A stretch of DNA of 28,941 bases from Cloacibacillus sp. (GCF_020860125.1 NZ_JAJBUX010000030.1:1-28941), one strand, 5' to 3'; shown: positions 15,696 to 24,301, counted from the stretch's first letter. The notes: generated by a model not told the origin, from the letters alone. A program made the numbers and translations.

Positions 15696-16241
15696 CTATC
15701 TGGGTTCGAGCAGTCCGTAGCCGCCCTCTTCCCTGCGGTATACGACGTTGATCGCGCCAGTCTCGTCGTTCTTGAAGAGGAAGAACGAATGGCCCAGCAG
15801 ATCCATCTGCATCGTAGCCTCGATCGGCGTCATGACATCCACCGTGAATTTCTTTCTTTTTACGATTTCACGCACCGGCTCGTCTTTATCCATCGCCGGG
15901 GCCGGGATAAGCTCAGGGTCGATATCGAAGGAAATTTCCTGTACCTTCATGCGAACCTTGTCGGTGAGATAGCTCTTATGTTTTTTCACCTGGCGCTCGA
16001 TATTCTTGAGAGCCTTGTCAAAGGCTTTGCGAAGGTCAGGGGCGTAATCCTCTCCGCGCATTACGACTCCGTTTACATTTGAGGTAATCTCAACCACATT
16101 CATTCCTCTTTTGTAGTTGAGCGCGACCTGAGTGTCCAGGATACGGTCAAAGAACTTTTCGATCTTGAAAAGCTTCTTCTCCATATAATCCTTAATATCT
16201 CCGGGGAGTTCAACATTGCGCGTGACAAAACGTACCTCCAT
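15696..16241 (-). CDS. hpf: Ribosome hibernation promoting factor, long form
   Basis: Binds the decoding centre of idle ribosomes and, in the long form, dimerises them into 100S particles. The 181-residue product starts with MEVRFVTRNVELPGDIKDYM, typical of the S30AE domain, and has a basic helix around residues 85-100. A linker follows at about 110-130, then the C-terminal dimerisation domain KKFTVDVMTPIEATMQMDLL with HSFFLFKNDETG and VVYRREEGGYGL. Both domains are complete, so this is a long HPF rather than the short HPF/YfiA. It is monocistronic: an opposing gene lies on its 3' side, and its own promoter is at 16290-16318. Clear call. Confidence 0.95.
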   Translation of the reverse strand: MEVRFVTRNVELPGDIKDYMEKKLFKIEKFFDRILDTQVALNYKRGMNVVEITSNVNGVVMRGEDYAPDLRKAFDKALKNIERQVKKHKSYLTDKVRMKVQEISFDIDPELIPAPAMDKDEPVREIVKRKKFTVDVMTPIEATMQMDLLGHSFFLFKNDETGAINVVYRREEGGYGLLEPR

Positions 16242-16289
16242 AGCAACTCCTCCATTCGTATGGTGCTTTATATTACTGTTACTGCCATT

Positions 16290-16318
16290 ATTCTAGCATG
16301 ATATCCAAATAGGCTCAA
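16290..16318 (-). promoter_or_regulatory. Promoter of hpf
   Basis: Minus-strand -35 TTGAGC at 16318-16313, 17-bp spacer, -10 TAGAAT at 16295-16290. The leader of about 45 bases ends with GGAGG in front of the hpf ATG. A good sigma-70-type promoter. Confidence 0.7.
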
Positions 16319-16434
16319 ATGTGCAAATTGTGTAAATATTAGTCACATTAGTAATGCCAAAAGGTTTATATTTAATCACACAGCCATCTTAAAATAGGTA
16401 AAAAGCAATAGTGGCGTAAGATAGGGTTTAGTAT

Positions 16435-16440
16435 TATAAT
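16435..16440 (+). promoter_or_regulatory. Candidate -10 box for the aminotransferase gene
   Basis: Perfect TATAAT about 70 bases before the aminotransferase start. No convincing -35 is seen at 16-18 bp. The surrounding AT-rich stretch 16320-16490 holds no other gene I can support. Confidence 0.4.
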
Positions 16441-16508
16441 ATCTGCACTTTATGCGTTTCTTGTTTTAGGATTGCATTATTGCCATTTAAAGAATGGAGG
16501 TTATAAAA

Positions 16509-17678
16509 GTGAAGTTTTCTAAGAAGATACTGAACATCAAACCATCAGCTACCCTGAGCATTTCAGGTAAGGCGAAGACCATGAAGGCCGAGGGCAAACC
16601 CGTCATCTCTTTCAGCGCGGGAGAACCCGACTTCAATTCGCCGAAGTCCGCCCGCGAGGCGGGAATCGACGCGATCAACCGCGGCGAATCGCACTACACG
16701 CTGAACCCCGGCATAATAGAGCTGCGCCAGGAGGTCTGTAATTACTATAAGAGGCGTTTCGGCCTTGATTACACCCCGGCGGAGGTCATCATCGCCCCCG
16801 GAGCGAAGCCCCTTCTCTACGAAGCGCTGCAGGCGCTCGTCGACGAAGGCGACGAGGTGATCCTCTTCGCCCCCGCGTGGGTCAGCTACGTCGAACAGAT
16901 ACATATGGCCGGCGGCGTGGAAAAGGTCGTCGACACCATCGCGACCGGACTGCTGCCGACGAAGGAAAACCTTCTCGCGGCCATCGGACCGAAGACGGTG
17001 GGACTCATCCTCAACTCCCCCTCAAACCCTACGGGCGCCATCTACCCCGAAGAGACGATGAAGATGATCGCCGAGGTCGCGAAGGAAAAGGACCTCTGGA
17101 TAATCTTTGACGAAATATACGAACGTTTTGCCTACGCCCCCGCAAAGCATGTGAACATCCTCAACGTCGCTCCCGAGATCAAAGACCGCGTGCTGATAAT
17201 AAACGGCGTCAGCAAGGCCTATGCGATGACCGGCTGGCGTATCGGCTACGCGCTCGGCCCCAAAGAGATCATCGCGAAGATGAGCACGCTGCAGACGCAC
17301 CTCACCTCCAACGCCTGCTCGATCGCCCAGTGGGCGGCCTGCGGCGCCGTCAAAGAGGCCGACGCCGACGTCGACGCGATGCGCGACGAGTTCGCGAAGC
17401 GCCGCCGCGTCATCGTCGATCTCATCCGCGAAATGCCCTACGTCTCGGTAAAGGAGCCGGAGGGCGCCTTCTATGTCTTTGTCGACATACGCAAATGCCC
17501 AATCCCCGACGACATGGAGTTCTGCGAGAGGCTGCTCAACGAAAAGTACGTCGCCGCTGTTCCGGGTACGGCTTTCTTCGCCCCCGGATTCCTGCGCCTC
17601 TCCTATGCCTGCTCGATGGAAAACATCAAAGAGGGTATGGCACGGATGAAGGAATTTTTGGAAGGGCTCAAAAAATAG
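16509..17678 (+). CDS. Class I pyridoxal-phosphate aminotransferase (aspartate aminotransferase-like, subgroup Ib)
   Basis: Transfers amino groups between amino acids and 2-oxo acids using PLP. The 389-residue product has the fold type I landmarks: FSAGEPDFNSP (substrate loop), SPSNPTGAIYP (PLP-contacting Asn), FDEIYERFAY (Asp on the pyridine nitrogen), and NGVSKAYAMTGWRIGYALGP, in which Lys at about residue 236 forms the Schiff base and the Arg binds PLP phosphate. A C-terminal Arg in GFLRLSYA should bind the substrate carboxylate. These are the features of the thermophile/Bacillus-type aspartate aminotransferase group. I chose the GTG at 16509, 7 bases after GGAGGT; the longer ATG start would begin inside that site. 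Monocistronic. Substrate range not determined. Confidence 0.92.
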   Translation: MKFSKKILNIKPSATLSISGKAKTMKAEGKPVISFSAGEPDFNSPKSAREAGIDAINRGESHYTLNPGIIELRQEVCNYYKRRFGLDYTPAEVIIAPGAKPLLYEALQALVDEGDEVILFAPAWVSYVEQIHMAGGVEKVVDTIATGLLPTKENLLAAIGPKTVGLILNSPSNPTGAIYPEETMKMIAEVAKEKDLWIIFDEIYERFAYAPAKHVNILNVAPEIKDRVLIINGVSKAYAMTGWRIGYALGPKEIIAKMSTLQTHLTSNACSIAQWAACGAVKEADADVDAMRDEFAKRRRVIVDLIREMPYVSVKEPEGAFYVFVDIRKCPIPDDMEFCERLLNEKYVAAVPGTAFFAPGFLRLSYACSMENIKEGMARMKEFLEGLKK

Positions 17679-17699
17679 CAGGATAATCTATAACGGACG

Positions 17700-17732
17700 A
17701 AAATAGCCCGCGCGGTTGTGCGGGCTATTTTT
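17700..17732. terminator. Bidirectional terminator between aminotransferase and radA
   Basis: Inverted repeat AAAATAGCCCG / CGGGCTATTTTT around a CGCGGTTGTG loop. The A and T flanks make it work on both strands, serving the two convergent genes. Confidence 0.9.
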
Positions 17733-17759
17733 AATGTCAGTTATTTTTGACTGTAGCCG

Positions 17760-19112
17760 CTACCGCTTCAGGAACAGGTCGACGATCTCCCGCAGCGATG
17801 AAATTTTCAACACTTCGATCGGATAGTTATCCTTCGGTGTGCGGCGGCTTATCACGGCGCGTTTGAAGCCAAGGCGCGCCGCCTCTTTTACGCGCATAAG
17901 CGTGCGCCCTGAGGGCCGCACCTCACCCGCGAGGCCGACTTCGCCGATGAAACAGACGTCCGAGGGTAGCTCTATATCCGTGACGGCGGAGGCCAGAGAG
18001 GCGCATATCCCCAAATCGGCCGCCGGGTCTTTTAGCTGCAGCCCGCCGGCGACGTTCAGATAGATGTCGCTCGTGCGCGATGGAATGCCGCAGCGGCGTT
18101 CAAGCACCGCGAGAAGAAGCTGCAGACGGCTGATGTCGATGCCGCGCGCGGTACGTTTCGGATATGGGAACGGCGTGACGCAGCCAAGCGCCTGTATCTC
18201 AGCCGCAAGGGCGCGGGAACCCTCCAGCACCATTGAGATCGACACCCCGGAACTTCCGAGATCGGTGCCGTTCCAATAGAGCCTGCTCGGGTCGTTCACC
18301 GCGGAGAGGCCGCGCTCCGACATCTCAAATATCCCCAGCTCCTCCGTGCTGCCGTAACGGTTTTTCTCCGCCCGCAGCAGGCGGTTGGGCGAGTTTTGCT
18401 CGCCTGAGAAGAGCAGCACCACGTCGACGAGGTGCTCAAGCAGCTTTGGCCCCGCAATCTGCCCCTGCTTGGTTATATGACCGACCAGTACGGTCGGTAT
18501 GCCGCAGCGTTTCGCCGTCTCGACGGCCATCGCGGCGACGCCTTTGACTTGGCTCGGCGAGCCGGCCCAGCCGCTTTCGCTGTCGGCGCGGAAGGCCTGC
18601 ACGCTGTCTATGACCATAAATTTATATCCGTGGCTTTCCGCCGCCGCGAGCGACGAGGGAAGGTCGCTCTCACATAGCAGATCCAGCCCCTGCGTCATGA
18701 GTCCGAGCCTCCGGCCGCGCAGCGCCAGCTGTCCGGAGGATTCCTCCCCCGATATGTAGAGCACGCGGCTGCCGCGTTTCGCCATCTCGGCACATACCTG
18801 CAGCAGAAGGGTGGATTTCCCCACTCCCGGTTCGCCGCCAAGCAGCATGACGCCGCCCTGCACCCAGCCGCCGCCAAGCACGCGGTCCAGTTCCTCGATG
18901 CCGGAGAGTATCCGCTCCGGTTCTTCGACTTCAAGTCCGGATATGGGAAGGGCGGCCTTCGCCGCCGCCACAAGCCCGCCCTTGACCGTCTGTATGGGAG
19001 TATCATCCTCCATCGTGCCCCAGGAGCCGCATTTGGGGCAGCGTCCCATCATCGTCGTGCTGCGGTATCCGCACTCGGAGCACCTGTAACTATTTATCTC
19101 TTTTTTTGCCAT
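17760..19112 (-). CDS. radA: DNA repair protein RadA
   Basis: RadA (Sms) is a hexameric DnaB-like helicase that promotes branch migration during recombinational repair. The 450-residue product has a zinc finger of the C4 type at the N-terminus (CSECGYRS and GRCPKCGSW). It then shows Walker A LGGEPGVGKST near residue 95, the RadA-specific KNRYGSTEE motif, and a C-terminal Lon-protease-like domain ending in FIGEVGLAGEVRPS. Length is as expected. It is the last gene of the operon that begins with the DRTGG gene at 22340, 7 bases after the PHP gene. Very secure. Confidence 0.96.
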   Translation of the reverse strand: MAKKEINSYRCSECGYRSTTMMGRCPKCGSWGTMEDDTPIQTVKGGLVAAAKAALPISGLEVEEPERILSGIEELDRVLGGGWVQGGVMLLGGEPGVGKSTLLLQVCAEMAKRGSRVLYISGEESSGQLALRGRRLGLMTQGLDLLCESDLPSSLAAAESHGYKFMVIDSVQAFRADSESGWAGSPSQVKGVAAMAVETAKRCGIPTVLVGHITKQGQIAGPKLLEHLVDVVLLFSGEQNSPNRLLRAEKNRYGSTEELGIFEMSERGLSAVNDPSRLYWNGTDLGSSGVSISMVLEGSRALAAEIQALGCVTPFPYPKRTARGIDISRLQLLLAVLERRCGIPSRTSDIYLNVAGGLQLKDPAADLGICASLASAVTDIELPSDVCFIGEVGLAGEVRPSGRTLMRVKEAARLGFKRAVISRRTPKDNYPIEVLKISSLREIVDLFLKR

Positions 19113-19119
19113 TCTTATT

Positions 19120-19869
19120 TTAACCCCACGGCCACGAAATACGCCGGCCGTCCTCTCCGCGTATAGCTTTTTTTATCTCTTCAAAGGTCGGTTCCTCAAG
19201 CATCATTTTCGTACAGTTGGCGCGCGACAGCGTTTCCAGCATGTGTGAGTCGGACGATCTTATGAAGGTACGCTCCGGATATTGCTCACGCCACCTTTGC
19301 GCCTCGTCGTGGTTGAGACGGCGGGAAAGCTCAAAGGCGTCTACGGGGTAATCCTCAGGCATCGGACCAAGCGCCGCCGGATATGAGAAGGCCGGACGGT
19401 CCACATGGGCAAGAATCGCGAGGCCACCCATCTCCTTCGTCTTGGCGACGACCTGATCGACTTCGTAGCCCGCACCCTGAATGAGGAAGGTTTCTTCCTC
19501 TTTCACAATCTCATTGTTCGCGTCGACGACGATCTGATAGCCGAAATGCTCGACGTCGTTGGGGATCGGACGGATGCGCTGCCAGAGCCATTCTTTATAG
19601 GCGAGGGCCGTATCGTAATCGGGAAAGACACAGAGTATATGGATATCTTCCGCGCTCTGAGTTTCGATACAGGGAAGCACGACGGGCGAACCCGCCGCGG
19701 CCCCATATATGCCGGGATAGTTCTCACAGGTATTGTGGTCGGCAATGCCGATAATGTCCAGTTTCGCCTCGCGCGCCTGTTCGACGATCTCCGGGGCCCC
19801 CATTTCGAGCTCCCCGCAGGGAGAGAGCAGCGTGTGTATATGAAGATCTACCCAGAAGGGTTTCAGCAA
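19120..19869 (-). CDS. PHP-domain metal-dependent phosphoesterase
   Basis: A 249-residue stand-alone PHP protein, related to the TrpH/YciV-type nucleotide 3'-phosphatases and histidinol-phosphatase fold. Metal ligands expected for an active trinuclear site are present: DLHIHT (His10, His12), GIADHNT, CIETQS, EDIHIL, LAHVDRP and SSDSH. No exonuclease or polymerase part is attached. It sits four bases after a DRTGG-like gene and seven before radA in the hydrogenase-like operon, so it may act on a nucleotide or phosphorylated signal in that system. Biochemical substrate unknown. Confidence 0.88.
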   Translation of the reverse strand: MLKPFWVDLHIHTLLSPCGELEMGAPEIVEQAREAKLDIIGIADHNTCENYPGIYGAAAGSPVVLPCIETQSAEDIHILCVFPDYDTALAYKEWLWQRIRPIPNDVEHFGYQIVVDANNEIVKEEETFLIQGAGYEVDQVVAKTKEMGGLAILAHVDRPAFSYPAALGPMPEDYPVDAFELSRRLNHDEAQRWREQYPERTFIRSSDSHMLETLSRANCTKMMLEEPTFEEIKKAIRGEDGRRISWPWG

Positions 19870-19873
19870 GACT

Positions 19874-20209
19874 CTATCCCTTTACTCCCAGCGCGCTGAG
19901 TTTTGCGCAGACTTCATAGAGGCTCTCAGGAACGGAGAGTATCGTTATGTTTTCCGTTTTGCAGCGTTCGATGAGATCCTCCGGCGCGCGGCGGCCAGAG
20001 GCGATGATGATCATCGGCAGATCCTTGAGCACCGCGACGGCGGCGACATTCAGGTGCGCCTGGATCGTAACCCATAGAGAGCCTTCCTGAGCGACGCCCA
20101 TTATAAAGCTCAGCAGATCACCGGCTATAGCCTCCGTGACCTCGCGTCCGCCGTCTCCCTGGCACTGCCGTTCGCCGCCCAGCGCCGCGCAGATATCGTC
20201 TATCGTCAA
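19874..20209 (-). CDS. DRTGG-like small regulatory-domain protein
   Basis: A 111-residue alpha/beta protein without a kinase domain, resembling the DRTGG fold found in HPr-kinase N-termini and phosphotransacetylase. Fragments that fit are an N-terminal MTIDDICAAL helix, SLWVTIQAHLNVAAVAVL in the middle, and LPMIIIASGRRAPEDLIERC leading to ITILSVPESLYEVCAKL. It starts with TTG, which overlaps the stop of the hydrogenase-like gene (TTGA). A second DRTGG protein opens the same operon and ends in a similar way (PILLTRYSMFEACGVL), so the two look like paralogues. They probably bind a small ligand or regulate a partner; function unknown. Confidence 0.7.
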   Translation of the reverse strand: MTIDDICAALGGERQCQGDGGREVTEAIAGDLLSFIMGVAQEGSLWVTIQAHLNVAAVAVLKDLPMIIIASGRRAPEDLIERCKTENITILSVPESLYEVCAKLSALGVKG

Positions 20210-21522
20210 TTCGCTCCACCCTTTCTCTTCAATGTCTGAGGCTGTGATTCCGAAAGAATCACGATCTTATTGGCCAGCGAGGCGATACCCTCGCGAAGCT
20301 TGAAGATGCAGTCGGTGACCGAGCCGTGGCCGCGCACGATCTCCTCGGCCATCGCCTGGCAAGAGGGACGCCCACAGGAGCCGCAGTCGATATGCGGCAG
20401 ACCGGAATATATCTCCTTCATCTGCTGGAGCTTCACCATCGCGTCCGCTACATTGTCGGAGAGCGGCAGACGCGGGCGCGGCAGATATTCTTTGGTGATG
20501 GACCAGAAATCCATCGCGTAGAGCTCTTCAACACGCCGCAGGTCCTTTGGCGTTATATTCCAGCTGGTCTCCATGTTATTGAGTCTAAGGTTAGCGAGGA
20601 AGCGCGAGTCGGCCGTGCCGATGCCGCCGATGCAGCCCGTATCGCAGACGCGGCATTCGATGAAGTCCACCGAACGCAGCCTTCCAAGCTTGAGCTCCTG
20701 CAATACGTCTATAGTGTTCCTCATGCCGGAGACGGCTAGCATCGTCAGCTTCTTTTCGGAAAACGCCTGAATATGGCGGGCTTCGCCGCCGCGCCGCGCC
20801 CACTGCACCCAGCGGTTGTTGCGCTCCTTCGGCGCCTGTCCGGTGCCCAGCGAGACATTACTCGCCATGATGCTGCGCGCCACCCGGCGGACAGTGACCG
20901 CGTGGTTTATCGGCGAGCGTTCACGTCCCTGAGGCTCCTTGATCATCGTGATCTTTGAAGAACAGGGGGCAAGCAGCGTCACGGGCACGCTGCTGTTCGT
21001 CCTCATGCGCCAGAGGTCTGCCCCCAGCTCAAGCGGAGAACATATATGTACGACCCGCGACAGCAGCTCGGGGAAACGCGACTGTATGAGCCGCAGCACG
21101 GAGGGGCAGTAGCAGGATATGAGCGGGAGCGAAGAACCCTGCGTGCGCGCGATCATCTGCGCGGTCGCGTAGGCGCAAAGATCGAAAGCCTCTTCCACCT
21201 CGTCGATCAGTACATTGAAATCAAGGGAGCAGAGGACCTCTTCAAGCTGGGACGGATTCATGTAATGGCTGAACTGCGAGAAAAAAACGGGGTCGGGGAC
21301 CAGTGAAACCCGTGAGGTTTCCTTTAGGCGGTTCCAGTCGTCCTCCTCTATGCCGAGCGCCTGCCGGTGGCAGGAACGTAAGCATTCGCCGCAGTCGATA
21401 CATAACTCCCCGATAATGCTGATCTCACCGTCAACGATTCGGATGGCTTCGGCTGGACATACCCTGATGCAGTTTACACATCCCTGACACGCCTCTCTGG
21501 AGATTTTAACGCTGTGGAGCAT
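20206..21522 (-). CDS. [FeFe]-hydrogenase-like iron-sulfur protein, putative sensory type
   Basis: The 438-residue product begins with two 4Fe-4S ferredoxin motifs (CQGCVNCIRVCP and CIDCGECLRSCH). It continues with the hydrogenase large-subunit domain and ends with an extra Fe-S motif (CGSCGRPSCQAMAEEI with a later Cys, RnfB-like). The H-cluster loops are recognisable: SCYCPSV for TSCCPxW, APCSSK for MPCxxK, and ECRVCDTGCIGG for the last motif. All four cluster-binding Cys are kept, but the proton-relay Cys and both conserved Met appear replaced, which suggests sensing or electron transfer rather than fast H2 turnover. I chose the ATG at 21522, 9 bases after AGGGG. Neighbours are DRTGG proteins and an RsbW-like ATPase. 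Confidence 0.85.
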   Translation of the reverse strand: MLHSVKISREACQGCVNCIRVCPAEAIRIVDGEISIIGELCIDCGECLRSCHRQALGIEEDDWNRLKETSRVSLVPDPVFFSQFSHYMNPSQLEEVLCSLDFNVLIDEVEEAFDLCAYATAQMIARTQGSSLPLISCYCPSVLRLIQSRFPELLSRVVHICSPLELGADLWRMRTNSSVPVTLLAPCSSKITMIKEPQGRERSPINHAVTVRRVARSIMASNVSLGTGQAPKERNNRWVQWARRGGEARHIQAFSEKKLTMLAVSGMRNTIDVLQELKLGRLRSVDFIECRVCDTGCIGGIGTADSRFLANLRLNNMETSWNITPKDLRRVEELYAMDFWSITKEYLPRPRLPLSDNVADAMVKLQQMKEIYSGLPHIDCGSCGRPSCQAMAEEIVRGHGSVTDCIFKLREGIASLANKIVILSESQPQTLKRKGGAN

Positions 21523-21542
21523 TGGCACTCACCCCTTTGCCT

Positions 21543-21974
21543 TTAATTTTTATTAAAAAACACCGTACTTCTGAGCGTAGTTCCCTTACCTACCTCTGAT
21601 TCTATTTCAAATGTATCACTGTTGCGCTTTATGTTCGGCAGTCCCATGCCGGCGCCGAAACCCATTTCCCGGGCCTGCTCCGTCGCCGTGCTGTAGCCAG
21701 CGGTCATCGCCTTGCTGATGTCGGCGATTCCGGGACCTTCGTCTTTAACCACCAGATCCACATGATCCTCCGATATCATCGCCTGCAGAGTTCCGCCGCC
21801 GGCGTGGATCACCAGATTGATCTCGGCTTCGTAGGTGATGATCGCGACACGCCTGCAGACATCGGAAGCTATTCCTAACATTTTGAGGGTATTTTTTATA
21901 TTATTCGAGGCTGCGCCGGCAACCATAAAATCGTTCCCCTCAATTCTGTATTCAAGACAGACAGGGGCTCCCAT
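21543..21974 (-). CDS. RsbW-like GHKL ATP-binding protein (anti-sigma/serine kinase type)
   Basis: A 143-residue stand-alone histidine-kinase-type ATPase domain. It has the N box EINLVIHA, the G1 box DEGPGI and the G2 box MGFGAGMGLPNI, but no dimerisation helix with a phospho-accepting His. This is the layout of RsbW/RsbT/SpoIIAB-like regulators, which phosphorylate a protein partner on Ser or sequester it. It lies 3 bases after the first DRTGG gene and 14-20 bases before the hydrogenase-like gene. The partner is probably encoded in this operon, since no sigma factor or STAS protein is adjacent. Domain certain, target unknown. Confidence 0.87.
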   Translation of the reverse strand: MGAPVCLEYRIEGNDFMVAGAASNNIKNTLKMLGIASDVCRRVAIITYEAEINLVIHAGGGTLQAMISEDHVDLVVKDEGPGIADISKAMTAGYSTATEQAREMGFGAGMGLPNIKRNSDTFEIESEVGKGTTLRSTVFFNKN

Positions 21975-21977
21975 ATT

Positions 21978-22340
21978 TTACATCTCCTGAATCTGTATGC
22001 TCGGTTTCATACCCTTCTCATAGAGGACGCCACAGGCTTCAAACATACTGTATCTTGTAAGGAGAATAGGGATCCCGTTATCTTTCGCCAGCTGAACGGT
22101 CTCTTCAAGCGGGACCTTTCCGCGCACGAATACGATGGCGGGGATGTCGAGCATCTGCGCGGTGCGCACGATCTGCACGTTTGTCAGCCCGGTCAGAAGT
22201 AGCGAGCCCGGCGTGCAGAATGCGAGCACATCGCTCATAAGATCACATGCATAGGCGTTGTTTACCACAATACTGTTAAGATCGTCCGATGTTGAAATAT
22301 TTTTAGCATCAAGTAATGATGCCAATTCTTGCAAAGTCAT
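21978..22340 (-). CDS. DRTGG-domain protein
   Basis: A 120-residue protein consisting of a DRTGG domain alone. The body LLLTGLTNVQIVRTAQMLDI corresponds to the domain's conserved core. It is followed by PAIVFVRGKVPLEETVQLAK and a C-terminal PILLTRYSMFEACGVLYEKG. In HPr kinase and phosphotransacetylase this domain is regulatory and may bind a nucleotide. Here it is the first gene of the six-gene operon ending in radA. The ATG at 22340 has a G-rich site upstream. Divergent from the sodium:solute symporter gene. No catalytic motif is present. Confidence 0.85.
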   Translation of the reverse strand: MTLQELASLLDAKNISTSDDLNSIVVNNAYACDLMSDVLAFCTPGSLLLTGLTNVQIVRTAQMLDIPAIVFVRGKVPLEETVQLAKDNGIPILLTRYSMFEACGVLYEKGMKPSIQIQEM

Positions 22341-22502
22341 CTTCTCTGCCCCCTGAAAACTTTATTTGTATGCTATAGAGAGAGTACAAACTCATTGTGT
22401 AAAGAATAACAAAGAGAGGAGAGAAAAACAAGTGCGCATAGATGCCACTATTCACAATAAATGTAGTAATATATGGGCGAAACCTAAGAGGAAGTGATTT
22501 TT

Positions 22503-23891
22503 ATGTTCTTATTCTATATTTCCGCCTTTGCTTTGCTCGCCATCTTTGTCGGAACGGGCATCGTTATCGGCAGCAGGGGCGCCGGTAAAAAAGACTATAG
22601 CCTTGGCGGACGAAGGGCCGGGGCGACGGGCGTCACGGGGATACTGCTCGGCGCGCTCGTCGGCGGCGCCTCTACCGTGGGGACCGTCCAGATGGCCTAT
22701 ACCTACGGCATGACGGCCTGGTGGTTCACCCTCGGCGGCGGCATCGGCTGCCTGCTTCTGGGGCTGCGTTTCGCGGTGCCGCTGCGCAGCTCGGAGATAA
22801 CGACGATCGCCGACTACCTTGAAAGAAGCTACGGCGGCTCCCGCTGCGGCGCGGCGATCGCCTTTACCGCCACCATCTCCTCGTCGGTCGGCACCTTCAT
22901 CTCCATCTGCGCGCAGTTCCTCGCCTGCCTCGCGCTGATACGCGGCGTGCTGCCGCTTCCAGCGTGGAGCGCCACCATCGTCGCCGCCCTCTCGATATGG
23001 GGCTTTATCGCCGCCGGCGGGATGAAGAGCTTCTCCACCCTCGGCACGGCAAAAATATTCATCCTTTACATAGTGCTCGTGATCTGCGCGGGAGCGGCAT
23101 ATTATCACGGCGGCGGTTTCGCCGCCACGACAAAGACGCTGGGCTTCCATCCGTGGTTCAACCTCTTCGGGCGCGGTTTCTTCCCCGAACTTGGATACCT
23201 CGCCTCGATGATCGTCGGCGTCTTCACGACACAGATATACATACAGTCGTTCGCGGCGGCCAAAGACGCCGCGGCGGCCCGGACGGGAGCCTTCGCCTCC
23301 GCGGTGCTGATGCCGCCGATGGGGCTCCTCGGAGCCTGGATAGGACTCTCCGTGCGCGCAAGCGGCGTCGAGATCGCCCCCGACAGGGTGCTGTCGTGGT
23401 TCATCATGGACTCTTTTCCGCCTCTCTTTGGCGGGCTGATCTGGGGCGGCGTCCTCATCACCGTCGTCGGCTGCGCGGCGGGCCTTATTCTCGGCATCGC
23501 CACCAATATAACAAAGAACTTCATCCCCAAAAGGATAATGGAAAGATACGCCTCAAAAGACAGCGCCATACAGCAGGGGCTCGTAATATTGATGATAATC
23601 CTCGCGGCGCTCTCCGGCGTCGGCGGCGCCGGTTCGATGATATTGGAATGGAGCTTCGTAAGCATGGGGCTGCGCGGCGCGGGAACTTTCTTCCCCTTCG
23701 TGCTCGCGGTGCTCAAACCAGGCTTCCTCTCTCCGCCCTGGGCGCTCGCCTCCAGCATCGGAGGACTCGCGGGAATGCTGTTGTGGGCGGCGGCGGGACT
23801 GCCTCAGGACCCGCTCTTCGCCGGACTAGCGGTCTCGGCGCTGTGCGTGGCGGCGGGAATCATCTTCGGAAAAAGGGAATTGCCCTTATAA
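22503..23891 (+). CDS. Sodium:solute symporter (SSS family)
   Basis: A 462-residue membrane protein with about 13 hydrophobic segments and the SSS/PutP-like layout. TM1 begins at once, then a cytoplasmic loop with KKDYSLGGRR, TM2 with ILLGALVGGASTVGTVQMAY (the usual Na+-site and substrate-helix region) and WWFTLGGGIGCLLLG. ITTIADYLERSYG is a typical SSS motif after TM3. Substrates in this family include amino acids, carboxylates, sugars and vitamins; none can be chosen here. I used the ATG at 22503 because AGAGGA is well spaced from it; an in-frame GTG at 22494 overlaps that site. It ends 8 bases from the convergent HxlR gene with no visible terminator. Confidence 0.9.
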   Translation: MFLFYISAFALLAIFVGTGIVIGSRGAGKKDYSLGGRRAGATGVTGILLGALVGGASTVGTVQMAYTYGMTAWWFTLGGGIGCLLLGLRFAVPLRSSEITTIADYLERSYGGSRCGAAIAFTATISSSVGTFISICAQFLACLALIRGVLPLPAWSATIVAALSIWGFIAAGGMKSFSTLGTAKIFILYIVLVICAGAAYYHGGGFAATTKTLGFHPWFNLFGRGFFPELGYLASMIVGVFTTQIYIQSFAAAKDAAAARTGAFASAVLMPPMGLLGAWIGLSVRASGVEIAPDRVLSWFIMDSFPPLFGGLIWGGVLITVVGCAAGLILGIATNITKNFIPKRIMERYASKDSAIQQGLVILMIILAALSGVGGAGSMILEWSFVSMGLRGAGTFFPFVLAVLKPGFLSPPWALASSIGGLAGMLLWAAAGLPQDPLFAGLAVSALCVAAGIIFGKRELPL

Positions 23892-23899
23892 AAGGTTTC

Positions 23900-24241
23900 T
23901 CAGCTGTGTTCCCTGCCCCAGAGACACATGGCGTCCATGATCGGAAGCAATGAGAGCCCTTTTTCCGTGAGGGAATACTCCACCTTCGGCGGCACCTGCG
24001 GATACTCGCGCCGCTCTACGATGCCTGAGGCCGCAAGCTCCTTCAGCGCCATGCTCAGCGCCCTGTAAGAGACGCCGCCCATCTCGCGGTGCAGTTCGTT
24101 GAAGCGGATATTATTATCCCTCTGCGCGATCAGGTAGATGATGATCATCTTATGTTTCCCGCCGAGTATAGAGAGCGTGTAGCCAAAATGAGTATCCTTC
24201 AGCAGCTCTCCCGGCGCGACGCAATTTTTGTTTACTGCCAT
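23900..24241 (-). CDS. HxlR-family (DUF24) winged-helix regulator
   Basis: A 113-residue MarR-like regulator. The HxlR signature is complete: FGYTLSILGGKHKMIII near the N-terminus, RFNELHREMGGVSYRALSMA (recognition helix), LKELAASGIVERREYPQVPP (wing) and VEYSLTEKGLSLLPIMDAM. A Cys at residue 7 (NKNCVAP) corresponds to the N-terminal Cys used by YodB/HypR-type members to sense quinones or disulfide stress. I chose the ATG at 24241; an in-frame GTG two codons earlier lies on the ribosome binding site. It is divergent from an iron-sulfur flavoprotein gene, which it probably regulates. Confidence 0.92.
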   Translation of the reverse strand: MAVNKNCVAPGELLKDTHFGYTLSILGGKHKMIIIYLIAQRDNNIRFNELHREMGGVSYRALSMALKELAASGIVERREYPQVPPKVEYSLTEKGLSLLPIMDAMCLWGREHS

Positions 24242-24301
24242 CGTCACTCACCTTTTGTATAGTAACTGAAAAAATATTGCGTTCTTGTTTTTACCTCTCC
24301 C

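Noticed and set aside
22365..22390. Inverted repeat TTTGTA / TACAAA between the DRTGG and symporter genes
   Set aside because: Only six-base arms with a 14-base gap in AT-rich DNA; could occur by chance and no promoter elements align with it.
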